From NCBI GenBank assembly GCA_943846685.1, contig OX044363.1, positions 1,829,386-1,893,385 on the forward strand: a stretch of DNA of 64,000 bases, written 5' to 3'. Positions 38,798 through 47,898 of the stretch are shown here, piece after piece. A program made the translations under genes and the position numbers. Source of the DNA: an uncultured Pseudomonadales bacterium (lineage in GTDB: Bacteria; Pseudomonadota; Gammaproteobacteria; Pseudomonadales; Porticoccaceae). Under the pieces are notes generated by a model. That model was not told the origin of the DNA and searched no databases. It saw only the letters and a list, made by a program, of their open reading frames with translations. Numbering within the stretch: the first letter of the stretch is position 1; the number at the start of each line of letters is the position of its first letter.

Positions 38798-39836
38798 GGT
38801 CCTGACTCCCCACGGGGTACTGCTTCAGTAACTGTTTCGCAATCAGATCGCATCCGTCAATGACAGAATCAATACATGGCAGTCCGACTTCCTTGGATAA
38901 TTGCTGTTTATAGGGCTCACGTTCTGCAATGGGCAAACCTGAGGTATTTACGCTGATGCCTACACAGGCCGCCAAAGGATTGGTTTGTTTGGCGGCTTGA
39001 ATATGCCAGTCAATACAACTGCGGATATCTGGTACAGGTATATGGGGGCAACTATCGATAACTTTGCGGGTGGCATCGTGGCAGACCACTAAAGCATCCG
39101 GTTGGGAACCGTGTAACAGGCCGAGACTAACGCCTGCAAATGAAGGGTTAAATAAGGAGCCCTGCCCTTCTATGACGTCCCAGTGCTGCGGATGATTGTC
39201 TGGCGAGATAATTTCTGCAGCACCGGACACAAAGTCAGAGACCACGCTATCGATAGGGATGCCGGAGCCGGCAATCATAATGCCGGTTTGTCCTGTAGCC
39301 CGAAAATCTGCATCGATATTCAGGGCGCGCAAACTTTGGGTCAGGGCCAAGGCGGTATATTTTTTCCCTACCGCGCAATCGGTACCTACCATTAATACCC
39401 GTCTACCGGTTCTTTTAACACCATTGCCGATAGGCAGTTGCTTGGGCGGCACACGCACATTTACCAGTTGGGCGCCAGTCTCCTGAGCGGCGTTTGCCAG
39501 CTCGGGGATTTCTTCTAAACGTAAATGCAGGCCGCTTATAATATCCAACCCTTGCTTGGCCGCGGCGATCATCGTTTCGGTCCAGCGACTATCGACAGTA
39601 CCACCCACAGGTGCCACACCGATCACCAGACTTTTAATACCGGCTTCTATCGCCTGCGCGATATTCATATCAGGCACACCCAGATCCAATGCGTTATCTG
39701 GAAACCGCAGCTGACCCGCAACCCTCTCGGGACACCACTGCATAATACCGAGAGCGGTTTTGGCATAGACTTGCGTATCTATATCACCAATAAATAATAA
39801 ATAAGGGGGTTGAAGTTTTAATGCTAGTTCGTGCAT
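38790..39836 (-). CDS. dgcN: D-glutamate N-acetyltransferase DgcN (DUF1611)
   Basis: The start at 39836 (MHELALKLQPPYLLFIGD) was chosen because its ATG overlaps the M81 stop codon by one base (TGATG). It gives 348 residues, normal for the family. Landmarks are VQGAVPVGG-like VIGVAPVGG near residue 80, the P-loop-like MVGTDCAVGKKYTALALTQS near 165, ATGQTGIMIAG and IEGQGSLFNPSFAGVSLGLLHG. DgcN acetylates D-Glu as the first step of the marine DgcN-DgcA D-glutamate pathway. Downstream dgcA overlaps by 8 bp. Confidence 0.84.
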   Translation of the reverse strand: MHELALKLQPPYLLFIGDIDTQVYAKTALGIMQWCPERVAGQLRFPDNALDLGVPDMNIAQAIEAGIKSLVIGVAPVGGTVDSRWTETMIAAAKQGLDIISGLHLRLEEIPELANAAQETGAQLVNVRVPPKQLPIGNGVKRTGRRVLMVGTDCAVGKKYTALALTQSLRALNIDADFRATGQTGIMIAGSGIPIDSVVSDFVSGAAEIISPDNHPQHWDVIEGQGSLFNPSFAGVSLGLLHGSQPDALVVCHDATRKVIDSCPHIPVPDIRSCIDWHIQAAKQTNPLAACVGISVNTSGLPIAEREPYKQQLSKEVGLPCIDSVIDGCDLIAKQLLKQYPVGSQDHA

Positions 39837-41350
39837 CACATAGCATCCTTGGACGTTAACGGGTTGATTGCAAAGGGCTTGTCTACCCAAGGGTATTTAT
39901 CGGCAGTAGACATGCGCTTATACGGAATTTGTTTTATAAGGGGAGGCACCGCGCCTGGACCCGCCATATAAATCACCTGCTTGGCGATAGGCGCAAAGGC
40001 TGCATAAAAATGTTGCGCAGACTTTACGACCAGCAGGGATTTTTTTTGTGGAGCGATGGCAAAGTCTTCAAAAATACAGGGTGAAAAACACTGGCAGCGA
40101 ATGCTGCTCACGATAATATCGATACCCTGTGTATGCAGTGCCACCGTGTCACCCAAAGGCATCGGCTGGTCGGGTCCTTCGGTTTGAGGAAAGCGATAGC
40201 TGTAATGCTCGATGACCTTGCCGACTTCTACGGTTAAGTCCAGAGGATCACCTGAGGCGGGCCCCATCTTGCCACCTAAACGAACTGCCAATGTGGCGCC
40301 CTGTCCCACGGCCATGGCTAGCTGAACTATCTGTGGATCGTAAAAAATGGCCAGCGCCACATCGGATACTTGATGTTGCAACAACCAACGCAATGCAAAG
40401 GTGGCATCCCCTGGTGCACCGCCCCCTGGGTTGTCGGATTGATCAGCAACCACTACTGGGGCGTCGCGGTCATCGCCTTTAATGGCTGCCATTGCAGCGG
40501 TTAGCGCGGCTTCAAGTGGCAGACTGTTAAAGCCAATCTGGTGGCGTAGCGAGAGGATATGCCGACCCAATTGTTCAGCCACTCGGGCGGCTTGTTGCTG
40601 ATCAGCATCCGCCACCACAAGAATTTTACCGCCGGCATCAGGTACATCGCCAAAGGGAAAGCCATGAATAAACGAGACAGACAGAATATTTTTCTCTTGC
40701 TCCGCCGCCATCAAGGTATCAACAAATTCCTGCATCACGGGTGAGGACGTCGGATACATGCCAATCAGTTGGCAATCATACTGCACCATCACTGGCTGAC
40801 ATTGTTTGCAGGCTGTTGCATAGGCCAACTGATAAAGCTCCACCCCGCGGGCAGCCACATCAGTGTGGGGATACTCTTTATAGCTAATCAAAATATCCGC
40901 ATTAGCCAGCATCTGTTCGGTGAGGTGGCAGTGCAAATCCAGCTCAGCGGCTATTACCACATCGGGGCCAAGCTGCTGTCGCAATCTCAACAAGAGATCG
41001 CCTTCACAATCATCAATTTGTTGGGTAACCATGGCGCCATGGAGCAATAGCAGCACAATATCAATATCACCCGCTGCTTTGACTGCCGCTAATAATTCAT
41101 CCAGCAATTGCTGGTAGGCAGACTCCGCCGTAAATCCGGCTGGCTGAGCCCAGCCATACAAGCCAAATGTCATCTTATGGTTATCGGCACTCGCCATATC
41201 CAACCATTGGGCAAAAGGCGCAATCTGCTTGATGGGGTCCATCGCAGAGCTTAAATCACTCTGGCGAGTGATATGAAAATCCTTTAAGCCCGTGGGAATG
41301 GGTGAAAAGGTATTGGTCTCAGTTTCAAGGCCTGCGCAAAACAGCTTCAT
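39836..41350 (-). CDS. M81 family metallopeptidase (MlrC-like)
   Basis: The 504-residue zinc-peptidase family member has GLETETNTFSPIPTG at the start, HGAM at residues 104-107, the metal-ligand cluster ELDLHCHLT (Asp138, His140, His142) and SYKEYPHTD (His162, Asp164). ADQSDNPGGGAPGDAT follows near 302-317. M81 includes MlrC, which opens linearised microcystin at the Adda-D-Glu bond. The length is close to MlrC (about 507-528). No signal peptide is seen, so it acts in the cytoplasm on imported peptides. It overlaps the serine hydrolase by 4 bp (ATGA) and dgcN by 1 bp. True substrate is unknown. Confidence 0.87.
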   Translation of the reverse strand: MKLFCAGLETETNTFSPIPTGLKDFHITRQSDLSSAMDPIKQIAPFAQWLDMASADNHKMTFGLYGWAQPAGFTAESAYQQLLDELLAAVKAAGDIDIVLLLLHGAMVTQQIDDCEGDLLLRLRQQLGPDVVIAAELDLHCHLTEQMLANADILISYKEYPHTDVAARGVELYQLAYATACKQCQPVMVQYDCQLIGMYPTSSPVMQEFVDTLMAAEQEKNILSVSFIHGFPFGDVPDAGGKILVVADADQQQAARVAEQLGRHILSLRHQIGFNSLPLEAALTAAMAAIKGDDRDAPVVVADQSDNPGGGAPGDATFALRWLLQHQVSDVALAIFYDPQIVQLAMAVGQGATLAVRLGGKMGPASGDPLDLTVEVGKVIEHYSYRFPQTEGPDQPMPLGDTVALHTQGIDIIVSSIRCQCFSPCIFEDFAIAPQKKSLLVVKSAQHFYAAFAPIAKQVIYMAGPGAVPPLIKQIPYKRMSTADKYPWVDKPFAINPLTSKDAM

Positions 41351-42708
41351 GGCAGACGCCTGTTAAGACGATGAAAGGAAAACAAGTACTCCGGCAGTTT
41401 GGATTCTGGTGAAAATAAGAAATGAATATTAAAGCGCCGCTCACCACTGGGTAGATAGGCCGCAAAGCACTGCTGATTAATGGGCTTTAATATCCAGGGT
41501 TCAAATTCCTCGCCGGAGGTTTTTATCACCGTGTCACAATAGAGCGTATCGCCTTTGCTAAAGACGGTATATTCCTGCCCCAAGCTTTGGTACTGGCCAC
41601 AGTATTTATCGAGGTCAATATCACTCGCCTCGGGCTCAGGGTTGGGATAGTCAATAGCACAAAGCCCCTGCATAAAATCCCTTAACACTTCACCCAGCAC
41701 ATCAAAAAAACTATCGCTGTTTAGCAGCACCGCAAAGACCGTGTTGTGTTCGGGAATGACCCTCAGCAACGCACACTGACCAATAGTGCCGCCATCATGG
41801 CCAATCACCAACGGCCCTCTGTCCTTAACCAAACCCCAGCCAAGCCCCCAGTCAGTAAAAAAATGCTGACCGTACTCGGGCAGGCCAACTTGCGGTTGCT
41901 GCATAGCGTTTACCGAGCTTGCAGACAACCAGCCTTCATCACCACTTTGCCGTCCCTGCTGCAAAAAAGGTAAGCCAAAGCGAACCAGATCACTGGCTGA
42001 CATCGCCAGTGTCGTGCCGATCGGTGCCATACCCACGGGGAAAACACGCCGCGACACCTCCCAGTTCGGTTTATCTGCTGCCGCTTGTATATGCCCTCTG
42101 GCTACGCGAAACAAACTGGCATCGGAGGGATTCACTAGCGCATGGCTTAATCCCAATGGCTCAACAATACGCTCCTGAATTAAATCCGCCCATCGCACTC
42201 CGGTAACAACTTCAAGCAAACGACCTAAAATACAAAACGCTGAATTCGCATAAGAAAAATAGTCACCGCTTGAGGCTATTTGCGGCAGTAATTCACAGCG
42301 ATCGATATAACGCGCCAGCGCATTGCCGCCGCTGGGTTTATCCGCTGCAAAAAAGTCACCTTCCATACCGCTGGTATGGCTCAGTAAATGACGTGGGGTA
42401 ATCTGCTGACTAGCAAGCGGGCAAGCCACACTAAAATCCCGCAGATAAAACTGCACCGGCTTATCCAGATCAAGCCGTCCCTGATCAACCAACTGCATCA
42501 CCAAGACACTGGTAAACACCTTGGTGATGGAACCAATTTGGAAAACCGAATCAACCGTTGCCTCCACACCGGTTTCAACATTGAGCACACCGGTGGCCGC
42601 CTGATACTGCTCGCCGTTTTGCCAGACTGCGACAGACATCGCAGGCAATTGATGCTTTGCCACTATGTCACTGACATAGCTTGATAATGTATTTAAAAAC
42701 TGATTCAT
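41347..42708 (-). CDS. Beta-lactamase-fold serine hydrolase (class C/MlrB-like)
   Basis: The 453-residue protein of the class C beta-lactamase/DD-peptidase/D-aminopeptidase fold has SxxK at S60-I-T-K63, YxN at Y153-A-N155 and the third motif region GHDGGTIGQ. An additional C-terminal domain of about 100 residues follows (PEASDIDLDKYCGQYQ), as in many D-stereospecific aminopeptidases. MlrB of microcystin degraders belongs to this same broad class. No signal peptide is obvious, so cytoplasmic peptidase activity is likely. It is coupled by 4-bp overlaps to the MFS transporter upstream and M81 downstream. Confidence 0.87.
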   Translation of the reverse strand: MNQFLNTLSSYVSDIVAKHQLPAMSVAVWQNGEQYQAATGVLNVETGVEATVDSVFQIGSITKVFTSVLVMQLVDQGRLDLDKPVQFYLRDFSVACPLASQQITPRHLLSHTSGMEGDFFAADKPSGGNALARYIDRCELLPQIASSGDYFSYANSAFCILGRLLEVVTGVRWADLIQERIVEPLGLSHALVNPSDASLFRVARGHIQAAADKPNWEVSRRVFPVGMAPIGTTLAMSASDLVRFGLPFLQQGRQSGDEGWLSASSVNAMQQPQVGLPEYGQHFFTDWGLGWGLVKDRGPLVIGHDGGTIGQCALLRVIPEHNTVFAVLLNSDSFFDVLGEVLRDFMQGLCAIDYPNPEPEASDIDLDKYCGQYQSLGQEYTVFSKGDTLYCDTVIKTSGEEFEPWILKPINQQCFAAYLPSGERRFNIHFLFSPESKLPEYLFSFHRLNRRLP

Positions 42709-43958
42709 AACTCGGATACCCCTACCTGTTTAATATCATCCTCGATAGTCTCGCCGGCGCGCCAAAAATGAAACGCGATCCACACAACCCCTGGCGTAGA
42801 AAAAGCCAGTGCATAACGCAATGATTCATCGCCATAGGTGGGAGCAAGAAAATCACTTAGCAATCCAATAGCCAGAGGCCCCAGACCAAAGCCAATTAAA
42901 TTGGCAAACAACAACAGCAAGGCCAGCGTAACCGAGCGCAACCGCTCCTCCACCAAACACTGCACGGCTGAAAAAATCGGCCCATTGGGCATGGTGAGTA
43001 AAATCGCTGATATGGCAAGAAACAACAAAGCCATAGATTGAGAAGGTGCGAGATAGGTGGCTGCATTGGACAGACCGCTAAGGATCACCACAATCGATAA
43101 ACCGCGCATATGCAGTTTTTCTTTTTTTGCCGCAAAACGCGTGGCCAGAACACCCCCGAGATAATTTCCCAGCAGACCAAACACGCCCCAAATACCGGCC
43201 AGCCATACACCCAATTCGGCGGAGCCCATGTTATGGCTGCGAATAAAGAAAGTAGCTAACCACTGGCTGGTGCCCATGGCAAAAAAATACAATACACAAA
43301 ATGCCAACAGCATTTGGCGAAAGGTGGTTTTATGCCAGAGAATATTTAATACCGATACAAAGTCAGGTGGCTGTGCTGTAGCTAACTGTTTGTCTGATCC
43401 CCGTGGTTCTTTTAAGGTTTTCTTAATTAACAGGGCCACCAATAAACCTGGTAACCCCAGCAAAACAAACGTCATGCGCCAGCCGTAATCTTCAATTAAC
43501 CAGCCGCCCAACAAATACCCCAGCACCATGCCGATGGGGTAAAACATAGCAAAAATCGCCATCACTTTGGGCCGTTCAGCCCGACCAAAATAATCGGCCA
43601 GCATTGACTGGGCTGTTGGCATGGCACCAGCTTCGCCTATAGCCACACCGGCACGCGCCAATAACAATTGAAAAAAGTTGCTGACTACGCCGCATAACAT
43701 AACGGTTAGACCCAGCAAGGTAGTGGTCACCGTCGCCAGAGTGACTCGGTTACCTCTATCCGCCCAGCGTGCAATAGGGATGCCTGCGACGGCATAGAAA
43801 GCGGCAAAGGCAATGCCTGTCATCAAACCAAGCTGGCTATCGCTTAACCCCAAATCCTGCTTGATGGGTTCCAGAGCCAAAGCGAAGACAAAGCGGTCGA
43901 GAACACTGACGGCACCCATAATGACAAGAACGGATAACAGGTAGTTTTTATACTGCAT
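42705..43958 (-). CDS. MFS transporter of the peptide operon
   Basis: The 417-residue, 12-helix major facilitator protein has the family-A motif between helices 2 and 3 (GIPIARWADRGNRVTLAT) and GVAIGEAGAMPTAQSMLADY in helix 4-5. It resembles sugar-acid or organic-anion type spinster-like carriers that take up small organic compounds. As first gene of the ten-gene operon it would carry the TonB-imported ligand from the periplasm to the cytosol, like MlrD in microcystin degraders. The start is at 43958. A 13-bp hairpin precedes the operon. Confidence 0.88.
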   Translation of the reverse strand: MQYKNYLLSVLVIMGAVSVLDRFVFALALEPIKQDLGLSDSQLGLMTGIAFAAFYAVAGIPIARWADRGNRVTLATVTTTLLGLTVMLCGVVSNFFQLLLARAGVAIGEAGAMPTAQSMLADYFGRAERPKVMAIFAMFYPIGMVLGYLLGGWLIEDYGWRMTFVLLGLPGLLVALLIKKTLKEPRGSDKQLATAQPPDFVSVLNILWHKTTFRQMLLAFCVLYFFAMGTSQWLATFFIRSHNMGSAELGVWLAGIWGVFGLLGNYLGGVLATRFAAKKEKLHMRGLSIVVILSGLSNAATYLAPSQSMALLFLAISAILLTMPNGPIFSAVQCLVEERLRSVTLALLLLFANLIGFGLGPLAIGLLSDFLAPTYGDESLRYALAFSTPGVVWIAFHFWRAGETIEDDIKQVGVSEL

Positions 43959-44060
43959 GGTATATGACCCAATTAGCGGGATTTAGTGTTAACTCACCAG
44001 AAAAGACGAAAGGAGCCAGCGCTAGTTTTTTAAGGAAAGGTAGGTTTACTTTCATAAATA

Positions 44061-44091
44061 AGGCCTGACTTCAATGAGTGAAGTCAGGCCT
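44061..44091 (-). terminator. Perfect 13-bp hairpin between TonB receptor and MFS operon
   Basis: AGGCCTGACTTCA-ATGAG-TGAAGTCAGGCCT forms a perfect stem. In the minus direction it is followed by TTATTTAT, so it may terminate or attenuate the receptor transcript before the metabolic operon. Its weak U-run makes partial read-through plausible. Confidence 0.6.
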
Positions 44092-44110
44092 ATAGTGATG
44101 GACGATTCAG

Positions 44111-46834
44111 TTAGAACTGGTATCCCACGTTGACCCCAATAGTACGAGGACGGAGTCTATTGACGCTGGTGTCGTTAATAAAAACGCCTGCCCAAACAAG
44201 ATCGTCTTCATTTGTGATATTGCGTCCGAAGGCCTCAATATAAAACTGCTCGATTTGAACACCGGCTTTTAAATCTAGCGTCCCATAATCGCCCGCCTCA
44301 GGGCTTAGCCCAGCGAGATCATTTTGAAAGCCGCTGATATACGCATAATCAGCACGAATAAAGGCGGGATACCCAGTTAATTCGAAGTCATATTGCACAC
44401 CTGCGTTTGCGGAATAATCCGGAGAACCCGGCAACCGATCGCCCGACTTACCACCCAAGTTATCGGCATCTGATGTTAATTCAGCATCTACGTAGGAACT
44501 ACCAAAGCTAAGCAAGAGACTGTCTGTAACACTAAATACAGTTTCAATTTCAAAGCCTTGAGTTTGAGCGGTTGCGGCATTACCGACTAACGAGAATCCG
44601 CATGTCGGTGATTGGACTGAGATTGGAATATCGTTCCAATTGTTCCTATAAACCGTGGCGTTCACAGTTAGACGCTTATCAAGTAACGTACTTTTCAAAC
44701 CAAACTCATAACTTTCCAATGTGTCAGCATCAAACGAGTTAGAAAAAGGAACATCTGTACCATCAAGGATCAGATTGTTATCAACATCACAAATATCCGC
44801 GGGCGGCAATACATTAGTATTTCCCGGACGGAAACCCTCTGCCCATTGGGCATATACAATACTGTCATCGCTAATTTCATATTTTAGATTAACCTTATGA
44901 TTGCTTCCGGTTTCATCTGCATCGTTATCATCACCACCGTCATCAAGATTAGTTCCAAATAAGCCCTGAGATAGGAATAGGCTTGTTCTCTTGTAGTCAT
45001 ACCGTCGCGACCCAACAGTAAGTTCCATTGCGTCGGTAATGTCATAAGACAGTTCAAGAAAGAAAGCAGTTTGATCAAGGCTAGCAGTCAGATTAGCGTC
45101 ATTTAAAATTGCATCACCTGTGCCTACAGGATCACCAAAATTATTAGAAGCCGGGTCACCCGCAAAGAAAGCCCTGCGAGGACTACTATTGTCTAACTGC
45201 TCGTAATAGACCCCAGCAATATACTGGAATTTACCATCCAGATCTGAAACCAAGCGAAGTTCCTGAACTAGATAATCCACTTCCCACGTGATTTCCTGAG
45301 TGACAGCTCTATTAAAAAATAGCGAAATGTCTCGAGCCATAAAACTCTCCTGATCAATCCAGGAGGTAGAAGAAATTAGTGTTGCATTGCCAAGATCGTA
45401 GTCGATCACTAAATTAGTAATATCTATATCAACTTCCAATGCCTCTTCATCAGCAGTAGTCAAAGTTTTTCCAGTGAGCGGACTCTGGAAAGTGAAACTA
45501 CCAAAAGGAGAGCGCGTTTGCGTGTAGCCTCCAGTATTAAGCTGTGCTTCTGGAAAGCCATCTTGCTCTGCTTCTTGAGTAACATATTGTAGATTGATGT
45601 TAAGGTCATCATTAGGCTGCCACAGCAAGGAGACACGCCCACCAGTATATTCAGTAGCGCCTACATCTCCTCTATCGGTGGTAGCTACGCCATCTCCTGT
45701 GAGAATTGCGCCAAAGGTAGGATCCGATGCTCGAACATTATTTATGTATCCGCTGTTATCATGTTGATAGACAACGGCTCGAATAGCTAACTTATCTTGG
45801 ATCAAAGGAATATTGATAACACCTTCTAAATTGTGGTTATCTCCACCCTGCTTGGCAGTGCTTGAGTATCCGAATCCAATACTACCCTCCACCTCTTCAA
45901 GATTTGGCAAATTGGGAATATTGCGAACTGCACCACTAAGCGAGCCAGCGCCGAATAAAGTACCTTGCGGCCCTCTCAATACCTCGACCCTCTCCATATC
46001 GACTAAACGTAGATTAGCACCACCACCTAAAACGGCTAAACCAGCTAGAGGTACCTCACCGAAATACAAACCGACCGAGGGGCCTGTTCTCAGCGCCTCT
46101 CCTTCAGGATCAGATGCTATACCACGGATGATAAAGTTATTTTGGCCAACTCCTTGGTCTAAAAAGCTCACACCCGGAATTTTCGCCAGATAATCCTCCA
46201 TACCAGAGATACCACGCCGAGAAAGCTCTTCCCCACCAATTGCCGCAATACTTGAAGCAGTATCCTGCAATGTAGTCTCGCGCTTAGTCGCAGTAATAAT
46301 AATCTCATCCAAAACACCCTGCGCCCGAGCACTCTCCGTCTCCTGCGCCGCAGCCGTGCTTAAACCACCAGCCGCAAATAACCCCACCATTGAGGCCAAT
46401 AATGTTTTCCTTGTATTTTTATTCATGCTCTTCCCCTTATCATCAATCGCTATGTTTAAAACGAGTTGATTACTAAACGTTGGCATTAACCCGGTGTCTT
46501 GCAGCAGAATATTTATCGCTGTGTCGATGGGGTAGTTGCCGACCAATCGGTTGGCGGTTATGTCTTTGACTTGGTCAAAGGGAAACACCAGGGTTAGATT
46601 GGCTTGTTCAGCAAACAATGTGAGCGCGGTGTCTGCGCGCTGCTGAGGAATTTTGAAAGGAATGTTGTCGTCCGTGACTGCGGCACTGTTGTTTGAATGA
46701 AGGCAAAATACTATTGCCAACACAGCTACCGCATTGCGAAAGGATAACCTGCCCTCTTCCCCAACTGCGCACTTTACCTGCGCGTTTGAAATAGACGACT
46801 GGTTCAAATTTTTCCCCCATAAAACATTAAACAT
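44111..46834 (-). CDS. STN-domain TonB-dependent transducer/receptor with an internal second signal peptide
   Basis: The 907-residue outer-membrane receptor opens with a signal-like stretch (NAVAVLAIVFCLHSNNSAA) and an STN signalling domain (residues about 55-130: PQQRADTALTLFAEQANLTL). Such a domain talks to a FecR anti-sigma factor. At residue 137 (base 46426) a second typical export signal begins, MNKNTRKTLLASMVGLFAAG, preceded by a strong AAGGGGAAG Shine-Dalgarno. Then come the TonB-box-like EIIITATKRE, a plug (IRGIASDPEG, DMERVEVLRGPQGTLFGAGS) and a barrel ending in GVNVGYQF. A short form without STN may thus be made. Upstream fecR and sigma genes support cell-surface signalling. Substrate is inferred from the downstream operon. 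Confidence 0.9.
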   Translation of the reverse strand: MFNVLWGKNLNQSSISNAQVKCAVGEEGRLSFRNAVAVLAIVFCLHSNNSAAVTDDNIPFKIPQQRADTALTLFAEQANLTLVFPFDQVKDITANRLVGNYPIDTAINILLQDTGLMPTFSNQLVLNIAIDDKGKSMNKNTRKTLLASMVGLFAAGGLSTAAAQETESARAQGVLDEIIITATKRETTLQDTASSIAAIGGEELSRRGISGMEDYLAKIPGVSFLDQGVGQNNFIIRGIASDPEGEALRTGPSVGLYFGEVPLAGLAVLGGGANLRLVDMERVEVLRGPQGTLFGAGSLSGAVRNIPNLPNLEEVEGSIGFGYSSTAKQGGDNHNLEGVINIPLIQDKLAIRAVVYQHDNSGYINNVRASDPTFGAILTGDGVATTDRGDVGATEYTGGRVSLLWQPNDDLNINLQYVTQEAEQDGFPEAQLNTGGYTQTRSPFGSFTFQSPLTGKTLTTADEEALEVDIDITNLVIDYDLGNATLISSTSWIDQESFMARDISLFFNRAVTQEITWEVDYLVQELRLVSDLDGKFQYIAGVYYEQLDNSSPRRAFFAGDPASNNFGDPVGTGDAILNDANLTASLDQTAFFLELSYDITDAMELTVGSRRYDYKRTSLFLSQGLFGTNLDDGGDDNDADETGSNHKVNLKYEISDDSIVYAQWAEGFRPGNTNVLPPADICDVDNNLILDGTDVPFSNSFDADTLESYEFGLKSTLLDKRLTVNATVYRNNWNDIPISVQSPTCGFSLVGNAATAQTQGFEIETVFSVTDSLLLSFGSSYVDAELTSDADNLGGKSGDRLPGSPDYSANAGVQYDFELTGYPAFIRADYAYISGFQNDLAGLSPEAGDYGTLDLKAGVQIEQFYIEAFGRNITNEDDLVWAGVFINDTSVNRLRPRTIGVNVGYQF

Positions 46835-46873
46835 TCAGGGTTTTCTCTTGGTGGGATAAGGCGGTGACTAATT

Positions 46874-47898
46874 TTAGTCAATGCTTAACAGTACTTTTCC
46901 GTTATCGTCTCTGTGGGTGACGATGTCAAAGTTCTCGCGCAGGGTGGCTAACAGGCCCTCTACGTCGCCGGCTTTAAACAGGCCGGCTACGCGCATCTTT
47001 TTTAGGTCTTCGTTCATAAATACAAATTCTACTGAGGTGTAGCGGCCCACTTCTTTGACCGCCTCTTCTAAAGACTCACCACGGAAGATTAGGTTGCCGC
47101 TACGCCAGGAGAGTTTGACGGCTATGTCATCGGCGGATACTTCGGTGATTGCTTCATTGCTGTCGCCGAGCATAAGTTTTTCACCTGCGGAGACGGTTCG
47201 AGCATCAACGGAGAGGAATTGGGGCTCGGGATTTGAGGTTGGTTTTTCGGAGGGGTTCTGGACGCCTACTTTTACTTTACCTTCGGTGACAACTAGCTCG
47301 ATCTTTTGCTGGTCGGTAATTTCAATATTAAATTCGGTGCCCACTGCCTGAATAATCTGCTCGCCGGCCATCACGCTGAGGGGCCTGCTGGGGTCTTTGG
47401 CGACACGCACATGCAGTTCGCCGCTGATCAGTTCAGCAGCCGGGCCTGGTCTGTGTAGCGCACCTGTACTTTGGTGTTGGTGTTGAGGGTGATCTGGCTG
47501 CCGTCTTGCAGCATAACGGTGGATTGCTCGCCGATGGCGGTTTGGTAATAATTGCCGTTGTCGACTGCGCCAAAGAGTGCCCATAGACCTGCCACTGCGG
47601 CGATAACGGTCGAGGCAGCTATGGCGAAATAGGGCCTGTAGCGTTGACTGTTTGCTTTGTTGGCTTCAGTTGGCTTGCCGGGCTTTTCGAATAGGTCTGA
47701 GAGGCGAGTCATGGCGTCCATCTTGTCCCACAGCTGGGTCATTTCCATGAGGATGTCATGGTTTTCTGTATCGCTTTGCAGCCATTCGCGCAGGGCTATT
47801 TTCTCGTCTGCGCTGAGTCCTCTGTCCATCTTGACGATCCAGTTACTGGCCTGGTCATAGAGGTGCTGGTTGGATGGCATGCTGTGTATATTACTCAT
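46874..47898 (-). CDS. FecR family anti-sigma regulator, one frameshift
   Basis: FecR-type protein that relays the state of an STN-domain receptor to an ECF sigma factor. The cytoplasmic N-terminal part (about residues 1-90) includes the DUF4880 helices DQASNWIVKMDRGLSADEKIALREWLQSD (family form). A transmembrane helix follows (YFAIAASTVIAAVAGLWALFGA) and the periplasmic FecR domain (AIGEQSTVMLQDGSQITLNTNTKV). The frame breaks near 47431, where one missing base separates QARLLN from ISGELHV; the periplasmic domain continues to 46874. A one-base sequence error explains this. It overlaps the sigma factor by 8 bp. Confidence 0.88.

Noticed and set aside
39836-42708. Definite microcystin degradation (mlr) cluster
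   Set aside because: No MlrA is present and the peptidases can only be placed at family level; kept as a hypothesis, not as annotation.
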